A stretch of DNA of 64,000 nucleotides from Microbacterium sp. SORGH_AS_0888 (lineage in GTDB: Bacteria > Actinomycetota > Actinomycetes > Actinomycetales > Microbacteriaceae): assembly GCF_030818905.1 (NCBI RefSeq), contig NZ_JAUTAZ010000001.1, positions 744,001-808,000 on the forward strand. The letters run 5' to 3'. Positions 7,512 through 16,114 of this stretch are shown one piece after another; the stretch's first letter is position 1, and every line of letters starts with the position of its first letter. The notes under the pieces were generated by a model. That model searched no databases and was not told where the DNA came from. It saw only the letters and a list, made by a program, of their open reading frames with translations. The translations under genes were made by a program, and so were the position numbers.

Positions 7512-10505
7512 TCAGCCGTAGAAGAGCTTCTCGAAGACTCGACGGGCGCGACGGGCCGTCCCCATCCAGTCCTCCTCGACCCGGCTCGCCGAGCGGGGCG
7601 GGTAGTCCAGCAGCCGTCCGATGCCGTCGAGCCGTTGCCGGTCAGCGGGCAGCACGTCGCTCGTCTGACCCGAGAGCAGCGTGTTCGCGGAACGCAGACG
7701 GCTCGCGAGACGCCAGGCCTCCCACAGCCGCGCCGCCGCGGTCTCCGGGATCAACCCGGCCGCCTCCGCCGCGAACAGGGCGTCGTGCGTGGAGGTCGTG
7801 CGCATGTCCGGCACCGATCGGGCGTGCTGCAGCTGCAGCAGCTGCACGAGCCACTCCACGTCACTGAGCCCGCCGGGACCGAGCTTGAGATGCCGCAGCG
7901 GATCCGCTCCCTGCGGCAGCCGCTCGCTCTCGACCCTCGCCTTGATGCGCTTGATCTCGCGGAGCCCCTGCGGGTCCGCGACCGCCGGATACCGCACGCC
8001 GTCGGCGAGCTCGGTGAAGGCCGCGATCAGCTTGACGCTGCCGGCGACGCCGCGGGCGCGGAGCAGCGCCTGCGCCTCCCAGGAGAGAGACCACCTGCCG
8101 TAGTACTCGGCGTAGGCGTCGAGTGAGCGCACGAGCGGCCCCGTACGCCCCTCGGGGCGGAGATCCGCATCCAGGTCGAGCGGCACACGGTGGTCCTCGG
8201 AGTGCTGGCGCAGACCCGCGACGAGCTGCAGCGACAGCTCGTGTGCGCGTTGCGGCTCGACACCGTTCGGGCGGTACACGTAGAGGACGTCCGCATCCGA
8301 GCCGAAGCCGAGCTCACGTCCGCCGAAACGCCCCATCGCGATGACCGAGAAGTCGAGCTCGTCGTCCTCGGGCGGCACGACCTCGCGCCGGACCGCGCGC
8401 AGCGTCGCCTGGATCGTCACCTCCGTCACCGTCGTGAGGGCGTCGCCCAGCTCCTCGACCGTGAGGTCGGAGACGACGGCGGTCATCGCGATGCGCAGCA
8501 GCTCCCGCCGTCGCAACGACCGCACGGAGCGCATGGCGTCCTCGATCGTGTCGTGCCGGGTCTGGATCGCACGGGCCTCCTGCTGCAGCGCGACGCCGCT
8601 GCGCGGACGCAACTGCTCGGCGTCGTCGAGCCAGGCGACCGACTCGGGGATCCACTCCATCAGCTCGCCGATGTACCGGGACCCCGACAGCGCCCGGGTG
8701 AGGCGCTCGGCCGCGCCGGCGGAGTCGCGCAACATGCGCAGGAACCAGGGTGTGTCCCCCAGCCGCTCGCTGATGCGGCGGAAGGCGATGAGACCGTAGT
8801 CGGGGTCGGCGCCGTCGCCGAACCAGCGCAGCATCACGGGCATCAGATGCCGCTGGATCTGGGCCTTGCGGCTCAGGCCCGCCGTGAGCGCGCCGATGTG
8901 CCGCAGCGCTCCCACGGGATCGCGGAAGCCGATCGCCGCGAGCCGGTCGTGCGCCTGCGCCGCGGAGAGCGAGCGGTCGACCTCTGGAAGGGACGCGACA
9001 GCGGACAGCAGCGGTCGATAGAACAGCCGCACGTGGATGTCGCGCACCTCACGCTTGATCTGCTCCCACAAGGCCCAGACGCCTTCGCCGGTCTCGGCCA
9101 GACCCGACGCGCGGGCGAGCACGCGCTGGTCCTCCGGACGCGAGGGCATGAGGTGGGTCCGCGCGAGGCCGCGCAGCTGCATCCGGTGCTCCAGCACGCG
9201 CAGGACGCGGTAGTCGCGCTCGAAAGCGGCCGCATCCGCCCGGCCGATGTATCCCTCGGCGACGAGCGCCTCGAGCGCCTCGAGCGTGCCGCGCTGGCGG
9301 ATGTTCTCGTCGGTCAGCCCGTGGACGAGCTGCAGCAGCTGCACCGTGAACTCGACGTCCCGGATGCCGCCGGGCCCGAGCTTGAGCTGATACGGCACGT
9401 CGGCGGCGGGGATATGGTCGGTCACCCGCTCGCGCATGCGCTGCACGCTGTCGACGAAGTTCTCACGCGCGGCGCTCGTCCACACCTTCGGCTGCACCGC
9501 GGCGACGTAGGCCTCGCCGAGCGTCATGTCGCCCGCGATCGCGCGCGCCTTCAGGAGCGCTTGGAACTCCCAGCTCTTCGCCCAGCGGTCGTAGTACGAC
9601 ACGTGCGAGTCGAGCGTGCGCACCAGCGCTCCCTGCTTGCCCTCCGGGCGCAGGTTGGGATCGACCTCCCACAGCGGCGGCTCGATGTCGGCGCCGGAGA
9701 TCCCCCGCATCGTCTGCACGGCGAGGCGGGTCGCGATGTCGATGATCCGGCTCTCGCCCAGGTCATCGGCTCCCGCCGCGGCGCCGCAGACGAAGATCAC
9801 ATCGACGTCGCTGACGTAGTTCAGCTCGCGGGCACCGGTCTTGCCCATCCCGATGATCGCGAGGGACGTCGCCGCCACCTGATCGCGCGGAAACAGGGAC
9901 CCCGGGCCCGCGCTGACGCGGGTGCGTGCGACAGCGAGCGACGCCTCCAGCGCCGCCGCCGCCGCATCCGCAAGGCACGCCGACACGACCGGCATCACGG
10001 CGACGGCATCGCCGCTGAGCAGGTCGTAGGCGGCGATGCGGGCCAGCAGTCGCCGGTATCGCACACGCAGCGCCATCCACGCCGTGTCGGCGCCGTCGGC
10101 CGAGAACCCGTCGACCGCCCCGATCGCGTCCAGGAGCTCGGCGTGCAGCTCGGCCGAGGTCGGCAGCCGGTCCCCGGCGGTCACGAGGTCCGCGAGCTCG
10201 CCGGGGTGCCGGAAGTAGAAGTCGGCGAAGCCGCGGGACGCGCCGAGCAACGCCCAGAGCGCCCGTCGACCGCGAGGATCGGCCAGGACGGTGCCGACCG
10301 TCGATCCGTCGCGTCGTGCGATCTTCACGAGGGCCGCAGCCGCGCCGTCGGGGTCGGCGGCGATCGAGGAGTCCGCCAGCCACTCGTCGCGCGAGCGTCC
10401 CGTGAGCTCCTCGACCTCGGCGAACGCCGCCTCCGCATCGCTGATCTCGCCGAAGCCGAGCCGAGCGAGCTCGGTCCGGGGCGAGACGCGATCGGATGCG
10501 GTCAT
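7512..10505 (-). CDS. glnE: Bifunctional glutamine synthetase adenylyltransferase / adenylyl-removing enzyme
   Basis: Controls glutamine synthetase by adding AMP to, or removing it from, its tyrosine. At 997 residues it has the expected two-lobed structure. The N-terminal (deadenylylating) nucleotidyltransferase site is IGMGKTGARELNYVSDVDV at about residues 218-236. The C-terminal (adenylylating) site is AMGRFGGRELGFGSDADV near residue 720. Each is followed by a helical GlnD-PII-uridylyltransferase-type domain with KLGPGGIRDVEF or KLGPGGLSDVEW. It lies 7 bp downstream of glnA2 and is surely cotranscribed with it. Its target tyrosine is present in the GlnA encoded at 4.9 kb. Confidence 0.97.
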   Translation of the reverse strand: MTASDRVSPRTELARLGFGEISDAEAAFAEVEELTGRSRDEWLADSSIAADPDGAAAALVKIARRDGSTVGTVLADPRGRRALWALLGASRGFADFYFRHPGELADLVTAGDRLPTSAELHAELLDAIGAVDGFSADGADTAWMALRVRYRRLLARIAAYDLLSGDAVAVMPVVSACLADAAAAALEASLAVARTRVSAGPGSLFPRDQVAATSLAIIGMGKTGARELNYVSDVDVIFVCGAAAGADDLGESRIIDIATRLAVQTMRGISGADIEPPLWEVDPNLRPEGKQGALVRTLDSHVSYYDRWAKSWEFQALLKARAIAGDMTLGEAYVAAVQPKVWTSAARENFVDSVQRMRERVTDHIPAADVPYQLKLGPGGIRDVEFTVQLLQLVHGLTDENIRQRGTLEALEALVAEGYIGRADAAAFERDYRVLRVLEHRMQLRGLARTHLMPSRPEDQRVLARASGLAETGEGVWALWEQIKREVRDIHVRLFYRPLLSAVASLPEVDRSLSAAQAHDRLAAIGFRDPVGALRHIGALTAGLSRKAQIQRHLMPVMLRWFGDGADPDYGLIAFRRISERLGDTPWFLRMLRDSAGAAERLTRALSGSRYIGELMEWIPESVAWLDDAEQLRPRSGVALQQEARAIQTRHDTIEDAMRSVRSLRRRELLRIAMTAVVSDLTVEELGDALTTVTEVTIQATLRAVRREVVPPEDDELDFSVIAMGRFGGRELGFGSDADVLYVYRPNGVEPQRAHELSLQLVAGLRQHSEDHRVPLDLDADLRPEGRTGPLVRSLDAYAEYYGRWSLSWEAQALLRARGVAGSVKLIAAFTELADGVRYPAVADPQGLREIKRIKARVESERLPQGADPLRHLKLGPGGLSDVEWLVQLLQLQHARSVPDMRTTSTHDALFAAEAAGLIPETAAARLWEAWRLASRLRSANTLLSGQTSDVLPADRQRLDGIGRLLDYPPRSASRVEEDWMGTARRARRVFEKLFYG

Positions 10506-10512
10506 CGCCTCA

Positions 10513-11850
10513 TCAGAGCATCTCGAGGTTGCTCTGCAGCTCGAACGGCGTCACCTGCGCACGGTAGCCCTGCCACTCCTTGCGCTTGTTGAGCAGGACG
10601 TAGTTGAACACCTGCTCCCCGAGCGTCTCGGCGACCAGCTCCGACTCCTCCATGGCCTGCAGCGCCTGGTCGAGGCTGGTCGGCAGCGGCGCGTACCCGA
10701 GCGCCCGGCGCTCCGCGTCCGTGAGGGACCACACGTTGTCCTCCGCCTCGGCGGGAAGCTCGTAGCCCTCCTCGATGCCCTTGAGCCCGGCCGCGAGCAT
10801 GAGCGCGTAGGCGAGGTACGGATTGGCTGCGGCATCCAGCGCCCGGTACTCGACGCGGGAGGACTGGCCCTTGTTGGGCTTGTACATCGGCACGCGGACG
10901 AGCGCGGAACGGTTGTTGTGGCCCCAGCAGATGAAGCTGGGGGCCTCGTCGCCGCCCCACAGGCGCTTGTACGAGTTCACGAACTGGTTCGTGACGGCGG
11001 AGATCTCACCGGCGTGGCGCAGCAGACCCGCGATGAACTGCCGCCCGACCTTCGAGAGCTGGTACTGCGCCCCCTCCTGGTAGAACGCGTTCATGTCGCC
11101 CTCGAACAGCGACATGTGGGTGTGCATCCCGGAACCCGGCTGACCGCTGAGCGGCTTCGGCATGAACGTCGCGTAGACGCCCTGCTCGATCGCGACCTCC
11201 TTGACCACGGTGCGGAACGTCATGATGTTGTCCGCGGTCGTGAGCGCGTCGGCGTAGCGCAGATCGATCTCGTTCTGACCGGGGCCGCCCTCGTGGTGGC
11301 TGTACTCGACCGAGATGCCGAGGTCTTCGAGCATGCGCACCGAGCGACGACGGAAGTCGTGGGCCGTGCCGCCGGGCACGTTGTCGAAGTAGCCGGCGGA
11401 GTCCACCGGCTCGGGCCCCTCGGGACCATACGACGACGACTTCAGCAGGTAGAACTCGATCTCGGGGTGCGTGTAGAACGTGAACCCCGCGTCGGCCGCC
11501 TTGGCCAGCGAACGCTTGAGCACATGGCGAGGATCGGCCACGGCGGGCTGTCCGTCGGGCGTCGTGATGTCGCAGAACATCCGCGCCGTGGGGTCGATCT
11601 CCCCTCGCCACGGCAGGATCTGGAAGGTCGTCGGGTCCGGGTGCGCGAGCAGGTCGGACTCATAGGAGCGCGTGAGCCCCTCGATCGCCGAACCGTCGAA
11701 CCCGAGTCCCTCCGCGAATGCGCCCTCGACCTCGGCCGGCGCGATCGCGACCGACTTGAGCGTGCCGATCACATCCGTGAACCACAGGCGCACGAACTTG
11801 ATGCCGCGCTCCTCGATGGTGCGCAGTACGAAGTCCCGCTGCTTGTCCAT
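10513..11850 (-). CDS. glnA2: Glutamine synthetase family protein, GlnA2 type
   Basis: A second glutamine synthetase-fold enzyme of 445 residues, the length of actinobacterial GlnA2. Conserved elements are LWFTDVIGTLKSV, GFDGSAIEGL, HPEIEFYLL, HHEGGPGQNEIDLRYAD, KPLSGQPGSGMHTHMS and NNRSALVRVP. The adenylylation-site context of GlnA1 (LYELPPEE) is replaced by ELPAEAEDNV without the tyrosine, so it is unlikely to be a GlnE target. In Streptomyces some GlnA2-type enzymes act on other amines rather than making glutamine; the substrate here is open. ATG 11850 follows GAAAGGGAAG. It is transcribed with glnE. Confidence 0.92.
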   Translation of the reverse strand: MDKQRDFVLRTIEERGIKFVRLWFTDVIGTLKSVAIAPAEVEGAFAEGLGFDGSAIEGLTRSYESDLLAHPDPTTFQILPWRGEIDPTARMFCDITTPDGQPAVADPRHVLKRSLAKAADAGFTFYTHPEIEFYLLKSSSYGPEGPEPVDSAGYFDNVPGGTAHDFRRRSVRMLEDLGISVEYSHHEGGPGQNEIDLRYADALTTADNIMTFRTVVKEVAIEQGVYATFMPKPLSGQPGSGMHTHMSLFEGDMNAFYQEGAQYQLSKVGRQFIAGLLRHAGEISAVTNQFVNSYKRLWGGDEAPSFICWGHNNRSALVRVPMYKPNKGQSSRVEYRALDAAANPYLAYALMLAAGLKGIEEGYELPAEAEDNVWSLTDAERRALGYAPLPTSLDQALQAMEESELVAETLGEQVFNYVLLNKRKEWQGYRAQVTPFELQSNLEML

Positions 11851-11888
11851 GACTTCCCTTTCACCGGCCGTCGTTCGACTCGGATCCC

Positions 11889-11894
11889 ATGCTA
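11889..11894 (-). promoter_or_regulatory. Likely -10 element (TAGCAT) for glnA2-glnE
   Basis: Reading on the reverse strand, TAGCAT lies 38 nt before the glnA2 start, giving a leader of about 30 nt with a good ribosome binding site. No GlnR-like box is evident next to it. Confidence 0.4.
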
Positions 11895-11902
11895 GGTGCG
11901 GC

Positions 11903-12088
11903 TCAGTCGTCCTCGCGCGCGTCGTCTTCGGCCCACTGCCGAGAACGCTCGCGAATGACCTCCGGCGCGTTGCGCGCCTCCTCCGCCGAGTCGAACGGAC
12001 CCGCACGGTCGGGGGCAGGAGACTCGTAGCCGCGCTCGACCTCGCCAGTCTTGAGGTTGTACCAGTACTTCTCGCTGTCGTCGCTCAC
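11903..12088 (-). CDS. Small acidic SPOR-like protein
   Basis: A 61-residue hydrophilic protein beginning with GTG: SDDSEKYWYNLKTGEVERG, then GPFDSAEEARNAPEVIRER and an acidic end. The short KYWYN...GPFDS...EEA pattern is found in small actinobacterial proteins labelled SPOR domain-containing; in larger proteins SPOR domains bind denuded peptidoglycan. No signal peptide or membrane helix is visible, so a cell wall role is doubtful. GTG 12088 is preceded by GAGGAGAC. The longer in-frame ORF upstream overlaps ppgK and is not credible. Confidence 0.72.
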   Translation of the reverse strand: MSDDSEKYWYNLKTGEVERGYESPAPDRAGPFDSAEEARNAPEVIRERSRQWAEDDAREDD

Positions 12089-12116
12089 AGAGGTCTCCTC
12101 GTCGGTGCCTGGTTCG

Positions 12117-12122
12117 ATCCTA
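12117..12122 (-). promoter_or_regulatory. -10 element (TAGGAT) for the small SPOR-like gene
   Basis: TAGGAT on the reverse strand is 28 nt before the GTG start. It is back to back with the ppgK promoter at 12146-12151, so the two genes share a compact divergent promoter region. Confidence 0.45.
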
Positions 12123-12145
12123 CTGATCCACGGCCGCGTGCTCGG

Positions 12146-12151
12146 TAGGCT
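12146..12151 (+). promoter_or_regulatory. Leaderless-type -10 element (TAGGCT) for ppgK
   Basis: TAGGCT, 7 nt, then the ATG at 12159. Hexamer and spacing are identical to the element before the gene at 3651. Confidence 0.6.
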
Positions 12152-12158
12152 GGAGGGC

Positions 12159-12959
12159 ATGGCTTCAACAGGCACGCGCGCGGTCGGCATCGACATTGGA
12201 GGAACCGGCATCAAGGGCGGTGTCGTCGACCTCGACGCCGGCGAGCTGGTGAGCGACCGCGTGAAGGTCCCCACCCCCGAAGGCGCGGAGCCGGACGACG
12301 TCCTCGGCGCCGTCCGGCAGGTGCTCGATACCCTGGGCGCCGCCGAGTCCGACTACCCGCTCGGCGTCGCCTTCCCCGCGATCGTGAAGAACGGCCGGAC
12401 GCTCTCCGCGGCGAACGTGTCGGACACGTGGATCGACTTCCCCGCCGAGCAGTTCTTCGAGAAGGGCCTCGGCCGCGACATCCATTTCGCGAACGACGCG
12501 GATGTCGCGGGTCTGGCCGAGGTCCGCTATGGCGCCGCCAAGGGCGTCAAGGGGCTCGTGCTGCTCACGACCCTCGGCACCGGCATCGGCTCGGCGCTGA
12601 TCTATCGCGGCGAGCTCGTCCCCAACACGGAGCTCGGCCACCTGCAGCGCGCCAAGCACGGCAAGGACGCCGAGGCCTACGCCGCCTACTCCGCCATGGA
12701 GCGGGACGAGCTCAGCTGGAAGGAGTGGGCCGAACGGCTGCAGTGGTACTACTCGCACCTCGAGTTCCTCTTCAGCCCGGATCTGTTCGTGATCGGCGGC
12801 GGCGTCTCCAAGCACGCGGACAAGTTCCTGCCGCTGCTGGATCTGAAGACGCCGGTCGTTCCCGCGGTGCACCGCAACAACGCCGGGATCATCGGAGCGG
12901 CGTCACTGTCCCGCGGCGCGGCACCGGCACACCTGGCCGCCACGACCGCGGCATCCTGA
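12159..12959 (+). CDS. ppgK: Polyphosphate glucokinase
   Basis: Phosphorylates glucose using polyphosphate (and usually ATP), feeding glycolysis in actinobacteria that rely little on the PTS. At 266 residues it is a typical ROK-family polyphosphate glucokinase. The N-terminal phosphate loop is GIDIGGTGIKGGVVD, the substrate region is NDADVAGLAEVRYG, the second phosphate loop is TTLGTGIGSALIY, and ELGHL supplies catalytic and structural residues. The family motif FSPDLFVIGGGVSKHADKF is near the C-terminus. It converges on the RNase P RNA gene only a few bases away. Confidence 0.93.
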   Translation: MASTGTRAVGIDIGGTGIKGGVVDLDAGELVSDRVKVPTPEGAEPDDVLGAVRQVLDTLGAAESDYPLGVAFPAIVKNGRTLSAANVSDTWIDFPAEQFFEKGLGRDIHFANDADVAGLAEVRYGAAKGVKGLVLLTTLGTGIGSALIYRGELVPNTELGHLQRAKHGKDAEAYAAYSAMERDELSWKEWAERLQWYYSHLEFLFSPDLFVIGGGVSKHADKFLPLLDLKTPVVPAVHRNNAGIIGAASLSRGAAPAHLAATTAAS

Positions 12960-12963
12960 GAGG

Positions 12964-13333
12964 GCGAATGGGCCGGCCTGTACGCCGGGTTCTGTTCGGG
13001 GGCTGATGCCCCTCTGACGGTCATCTCTCTCGGCGACACGTTGCCGTGCCGCTCCAGCGGCCTACCCGGGGACTCGGCGGGCCGCGTCATCATCCCCTGT
13101 CTGGCCTTGCTCCGGGCGAGGTTTACCGTGCGGGCCGTGTCACCACGGCCCCGGTGGTCTCTTACACCACCCTTTCACCCTTACCCGAGCCGAAGCCCGG
13201 GCGGTCTGCTCTCTGTGGCACTGTCTCGCGGATCACTCCGGGTGGGTGTTACCCACCGCCCTGCCCTGCGGAGCCCGGACGTTCCTCGGTGCGGGAGAAC
13301 CCGCCACGCGACCGTCCGGCCGACCCATTCGCA
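12964..13333 (-). ncRNA. rnpB: RNase P RNA, bacterial type A
   Basis: Catalytic RNA that trims tRNA 5' ends. On the reverse strand the conserved CR-I segment near the 5' end (GAGGAACGTCCGGGCTCC) and the 3' conserved AGACAGGGGATGATGACGC-like and AACAGAACCCGGCG regions are clear. The P1 helix is formed by about 13317-13333 pairing with 12964-12980, which sets the ends. The G+C-rich helices and the GGTGTAAGAG region fit actinobacterial type A RNAs. Ends are accurate to a few bases. Confidence 0.93.
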
Positions 13334-13339
13334 CCCCCG

Positions 13340-13345
13340 AGTCTA
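13340..13345 (-). promoter_or_regulatory. -10 element (TAGACT) of rnpB
   Basis: TAGACT on the reverse strand ends about 6 nt before the predicted 5' end of RNase P RNA. It starts just 4 nt after the stop of the zinc-ribbon gene, so rnpB has its own promoter directly behind that gene. Confidence 0.6.
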
Positions 13346-13349
13346 GGCC

Positions 13350-14081
13350 TCAGAGACCCGACTCCGAGGTCCGCACGAGGATGCAGCCGCATTCCGGGCA
13401 GGTCGCGACGGCCTCGGGCGGTGTCTGGCGCAGGGTTCCCAGGTCTGTCCCGGAGAGCACCATGTGACATCCGCCGCACGTGCGTGCGCGCAGCAGCGCG
13501 GCGCCCGCGCTGCGCGTGCGCAGGCGCTCGTACATGCCCACCAGATCGGTGGGGATCGAGCCGGAGACCGCCGCACGATCGCGCTCCAGCCGGGCGATGC
13601 GCTCGGTGGCGTCCGCGACGACCGCCTTGGCCTCCGCGCTCAGCCGCGCCCCCTCCTCGCCGATCGTCGCGAGCAATGCCTCCTGCTGGGCGACCTCGGC
13701 CTCGGCCTCCTCCAGTCGCTCCATGACCTCCAGCTGCGCATCCTCCAGATCGCTGCGACGCCGCACGAGCGAGGCGAGCTCGTGCTCCAGGCCCGCGGCA
13801 TCCTTCGGGTTCGACACCGTCTGCAGAAGCGCCGTGTCGCGACGCTGCCGCGCGTCGACGACCAGCACGTCGGCCTCGATGCGTCCGAGCTCGGCCTTCA
13901 GGTCGTCGACGACGCCCTGCCGCTCGCCGAGCACGCGGTTCTGCGCCTGACGCTCTTCGAGGAGCTCCTTCACCCGGCCCGCCTGCGGCGGATTGCGACG
14001 GGCCTGCTCCGTCTGCGCGACCTGCGCGTCGAGGTCGGCGAGGTCGAGCAGTCGGAGCTGATCGGCGGGAGCTGCGTTCAC
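13350..14081 (-). CDS. Coiled-coil zinc-ribbon protein (CT398-like)
   Basis: A 243-residue protein with two parts. Residues about 1-185 form a long charged coiled-coil hairpin (heptad-rich Leu/Ala/Glu/Arg). The C-terminal zinc ribbon carries two Cys pairs, CGGC and CPEC(GC), in ARTCGGCHMVL and ATCPECGCIL. This is the CT398-like / YbeB-neighbour zinc-ribbon family found directly upstream of rnpB in many actinobacteria, as here. The coiled-coil plus ribbon architecture suggests a chaperone-like or nucleic-acid-associated role, but function is not established. ATG 14081 is the only good start. Confidence 0.85.
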   Translation of the reverse strand: MNAAPADQLRLLDLADLDAQVAQTEQARRNPPQAGRVKELLEERQAQNRVLGERQGVVDDLKAELGRIEADVLVVDARQRRDTALLQTVSNPKDAAGLEHELASLVRRRSDLEDAQLEVMERLEEAEAEVAQQEALLATIGEEGARLSAEAKAVVADATERIARLERDRAAVSGSIPTDLVGMYERLRTRSAGAALLRARTCGGCHMVLSGTDLGTLRQTPPEAVATCPECGCILVRTSESGL

Positions 14082-14172
14082 GCCTCCAACCTACGCCAGC
14101 GGCGATCCCGGCCGCGTCGCCGCGTGTTACCTCCCGTGTCGCCCGGCGTGGTTGGCCGTGCGCCACCACGGC

Positions 14173-14178
14173 TAACCT
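14173..14178 (+). promoter_or_regulatory. Likely -10 element (TAACCT) of the ABC importer operon
   Basis: TAACCT lies 46 nt before the first gene of the operon, with a GAGGA ribosome binding site just before ATG 14224. No riboswitch-like structure was recognised in this short leader. Confidence 0.4.
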
Positions 14179-14223
14179 GAGCCGACCCCCGTCTACCCAT
14201 CTTCGAGCCCCGAATGAGGACGC

Positions 14224-15030
14224 ATGCCCGCCGCCCTGTCCGAGCTGACCGCAGACGGCGCCCGTCCGAGCGACGGGGCGCAGCTGCGCATCCGCGGACT
14301 CGGCCGCGCCTTCGGCACGCATCTCGTGCTGCGCGACATCGACCTGGACGTCGCCGCCGGTGAGCTGATCGCGATCCTCGGTGCGTCCGGGTCGGGAAAG
14401 TCCACGCTGCTGCGCATCGCCGGGGGTCTGGATGCGGCGACGACCGGCGAGGTGACCCTCGACGGCGAACGGGTCACGGGGATCGACCAGCGGATCGCGA
14501 TCGGCTTCCAGGAGCCGCGGCTGCTGCCGTGGCTCTCGGTCGCCGACAACATCGCGCTCGGCCTGCCGCCGCGCGTTCCCCGCGCGGCGCGGACCGACCG
14601 CATCCAGGAGCTCCTGCGCCTCATCGGCCTCACCGACTTCGCCGGGCACCGCCCGCGTGAGATCTCCGGCGGCATGGCCCAGCGCGCATCGCTGGCCCGC
14701 GCGCTCGCCCGTCGCCCCGAGGTCCTGCTGCTCGACGAGCCCTTCGGCGCCCTCGACGCGCTGACACGACTGCGCATGCAGGACCTTCTGCTGTCGGTCC
14801 TCGACGAGGCGCCGACCACGACGCTGCTCGTCACCCACGACGTCGACGAGGCGCTCCAGCTCGCGGATCGCATCATCGTGCTCGGCGTCGACGCCGATGC
14901 GCCCGGCGCACGCATCCAGCAGATCGTCACCGTGCCCGGCGACCGCCCGCGCGACCGCGGCTCGGCAGAGCTCGCGGCGCTGCGCGCCGACCTGCTCGGC
15001 ACGCTCGGCATCGACCGGCACGCCCACTGA
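14224..15030 (+). CDS. ABC transporter ATPase, nitrate/sulfonate/taurine type
   Basis: ATP-hydrolysing subunit of an importer, 268 residues. Motifs in order: Walker A GASGSGKST (about residues 54-62), Q-loop FQEPRLLPW, signature ISGGMAQRASLARAL, Walker B VLLLDEPFGALDALT, and H-loop LVTHDVDEAL. The Q-loop with EPRLLPW and the LDALTR sequence are typical of the SsuB/TauB group. First of three genes (ATPase, binding protein, permease) 58 and 27 bp apart. The substrate, likely an alkanesulfonate or related sulfur compound, is inferred from family only; no desulfonating enzyme is encoded nearby. Confidence 0.88.
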   Translation: MPAALSELTADGARPSDGAQLRIRGLGRAFGTHLVLRDIDLDVAAGELIAILGASGSGKSTLLRIAGGLDAATTGEVTLDGERVTGIDQRIAIGFQEPRLLPWLSVADNIALGLPPRVPRAARTDRIQELLRLIGLTDFAGHRPREISGGMAQRASLARALARRPEVLLLDEPFGALDALTRLRMQDLLLSVLDEAPTTTLLVTHDVDEALQLADRIIVLGVDADAPGARIQQIVTVPGDRPRDRGSAELAALRADLLGTLGIDRHAH

Positions 15031-15088
15031 CCCCGGGCTTCGCGCCCGTTCTCCCCCGCACTCCGCACAGCAAGCGAAAGGCACCACC

Positions 15089-16087
15089 ATGTCCCTCCTC
15101 CGTCGCGTCACCGGCCTCGCCGCCGGCGTCGCCGTCGCCGCGCTCGCCCTGACCGGCTGCGTCGCCGGCGAAGGCTCCTCCGCAGCACCCGCCGGCTCCG
15201 CGGGCACGACGACCCTCAAGATCGACTGGGCCACCTACAACCCGCTGAGCCTGATCATCAAGGACCAGCACTGGCTCGAGGACGAGGGCTACGACGTGCA
15301 GTGGACGCAGTCGCTCGGCTCGTCGAAGGCCAACGAGGCGCTGCGCGCCGGGGCCATCGACTTCGGCTCGACGGCGGGCTCGGCCGCGCTCCTCGCACGC
15401 GCCAACGGCCAGCCGCAGCAGATCGTGGATGTCGTCGCTCAGCCCGAGTGGGCGGCGCTCGTCGTCCCCGCGGGCTCGTCCATCACCTCGGTCGCCGACC
15501 TCAAGGGCAAGAAGGTCGCCGCGGCTCTCGGCACCGATCCCTACTTCTTCCTCGTGCAGGCGCTGGAGCAGGCAGGGCTCTCGACCCAGGACGTCACGGT
15601 GGAGAACCTCATCCACGCCGACGGGTGGGCGGCGCTCCAGGGCGGCTCGGTCGACGCCTGGGCCGGCCTCGACCCGATCATGGCCTCCGCGGAGGCGGCG
15701 GGAGCGCAGCTCCTGTACCGCAACGTCGACTTCAACTCCTACAGCGTCCTGAACGCGAGCGAGAGCATCATCGAGCAGCACCCGGAGGTCGTGCAGGACG
15801 TCGTCGACGCCTACGAGAAGGCGCGCGTCTGGGCCCTTGCGAACCCCGACAAGACGGCCGACATCCTGGCCAAGGCCGCCTCGATCGACCTCGCCGTCGC
15901 CCAGAAGGTCATCTCCGAGCGCGAGGGACTGAACGTCGACCCGGTTCCGGGCGACGCGCTCACCGCGGTGCTCACCAAGATCGGCGCCATCCAGGTCGCC
16001 AACAACGACGTCGCCAGCCAGCAGGCCATCGACGATGCGCTGAAGACGCTGTTCGCCCCGCAGTTCGCCGAGAAGGCGAAGAGCTGA
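15089..16087 (+). CDS. ABC transporter substrate-binding lipoprotein, SsuA/NMT1 type
   Basis: A 332-residue extracytoplasmic binding protein. The lipoprotein signal peptide has a basic start (MSLLRRVTG), a hydrophobic core and lipobox LALTGC, with acylation at about Cys24. A Gly/Ser/Ala linker follows. The mature part shows the periplasmic-binding fold of the NMT1/SsuA family: KIDWATYNPLSLIIKDQHWL, GAIDFGSTAGSAALLARANG, SVADLKGKKVAAALGTDPYF. ATG 15089 follows AGCGAAAGG. It supplies ligand to the permease encoded next. Confidence 0.88.
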   Translation: MSLLRRVTGLAAGVAVAALALTGCVAGEGSSAAPAGSAGTTTLKIDWATYNPLSLIIKDQHWLEDEGYDVQWTQSLGSSKANEALRAGAIDFGSTAGSAALLARANGQPQQIVDVVAQPEWAALVVPAGSSITSVADLKGKKVAAALGTDPYFFLVQALEQAGLSTQDVTVENLIHADGWAALQGGSVDAWAGLDPIMASAEAAGAQLLYRNVDFNSYSVLNASESIIEQHPEVVQDVVDAYEKARVWALANPDKTADILAKAASIDLAVAQKVISEREGLNVDPVPGDALTAVLTKIGAIQVANNDVASQQAIDDALKTLFAPQFAEKAKS

Positions 16088-16114
16088 CCCCTCGGCGACG
16101 ACGGAGACGATGAC

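Noticed and set aside
8190..10592. 800-codon forward ORF
   Set aside because: Antisense shadow of glnE caused by G+C-biased codons; no recognisable domains.
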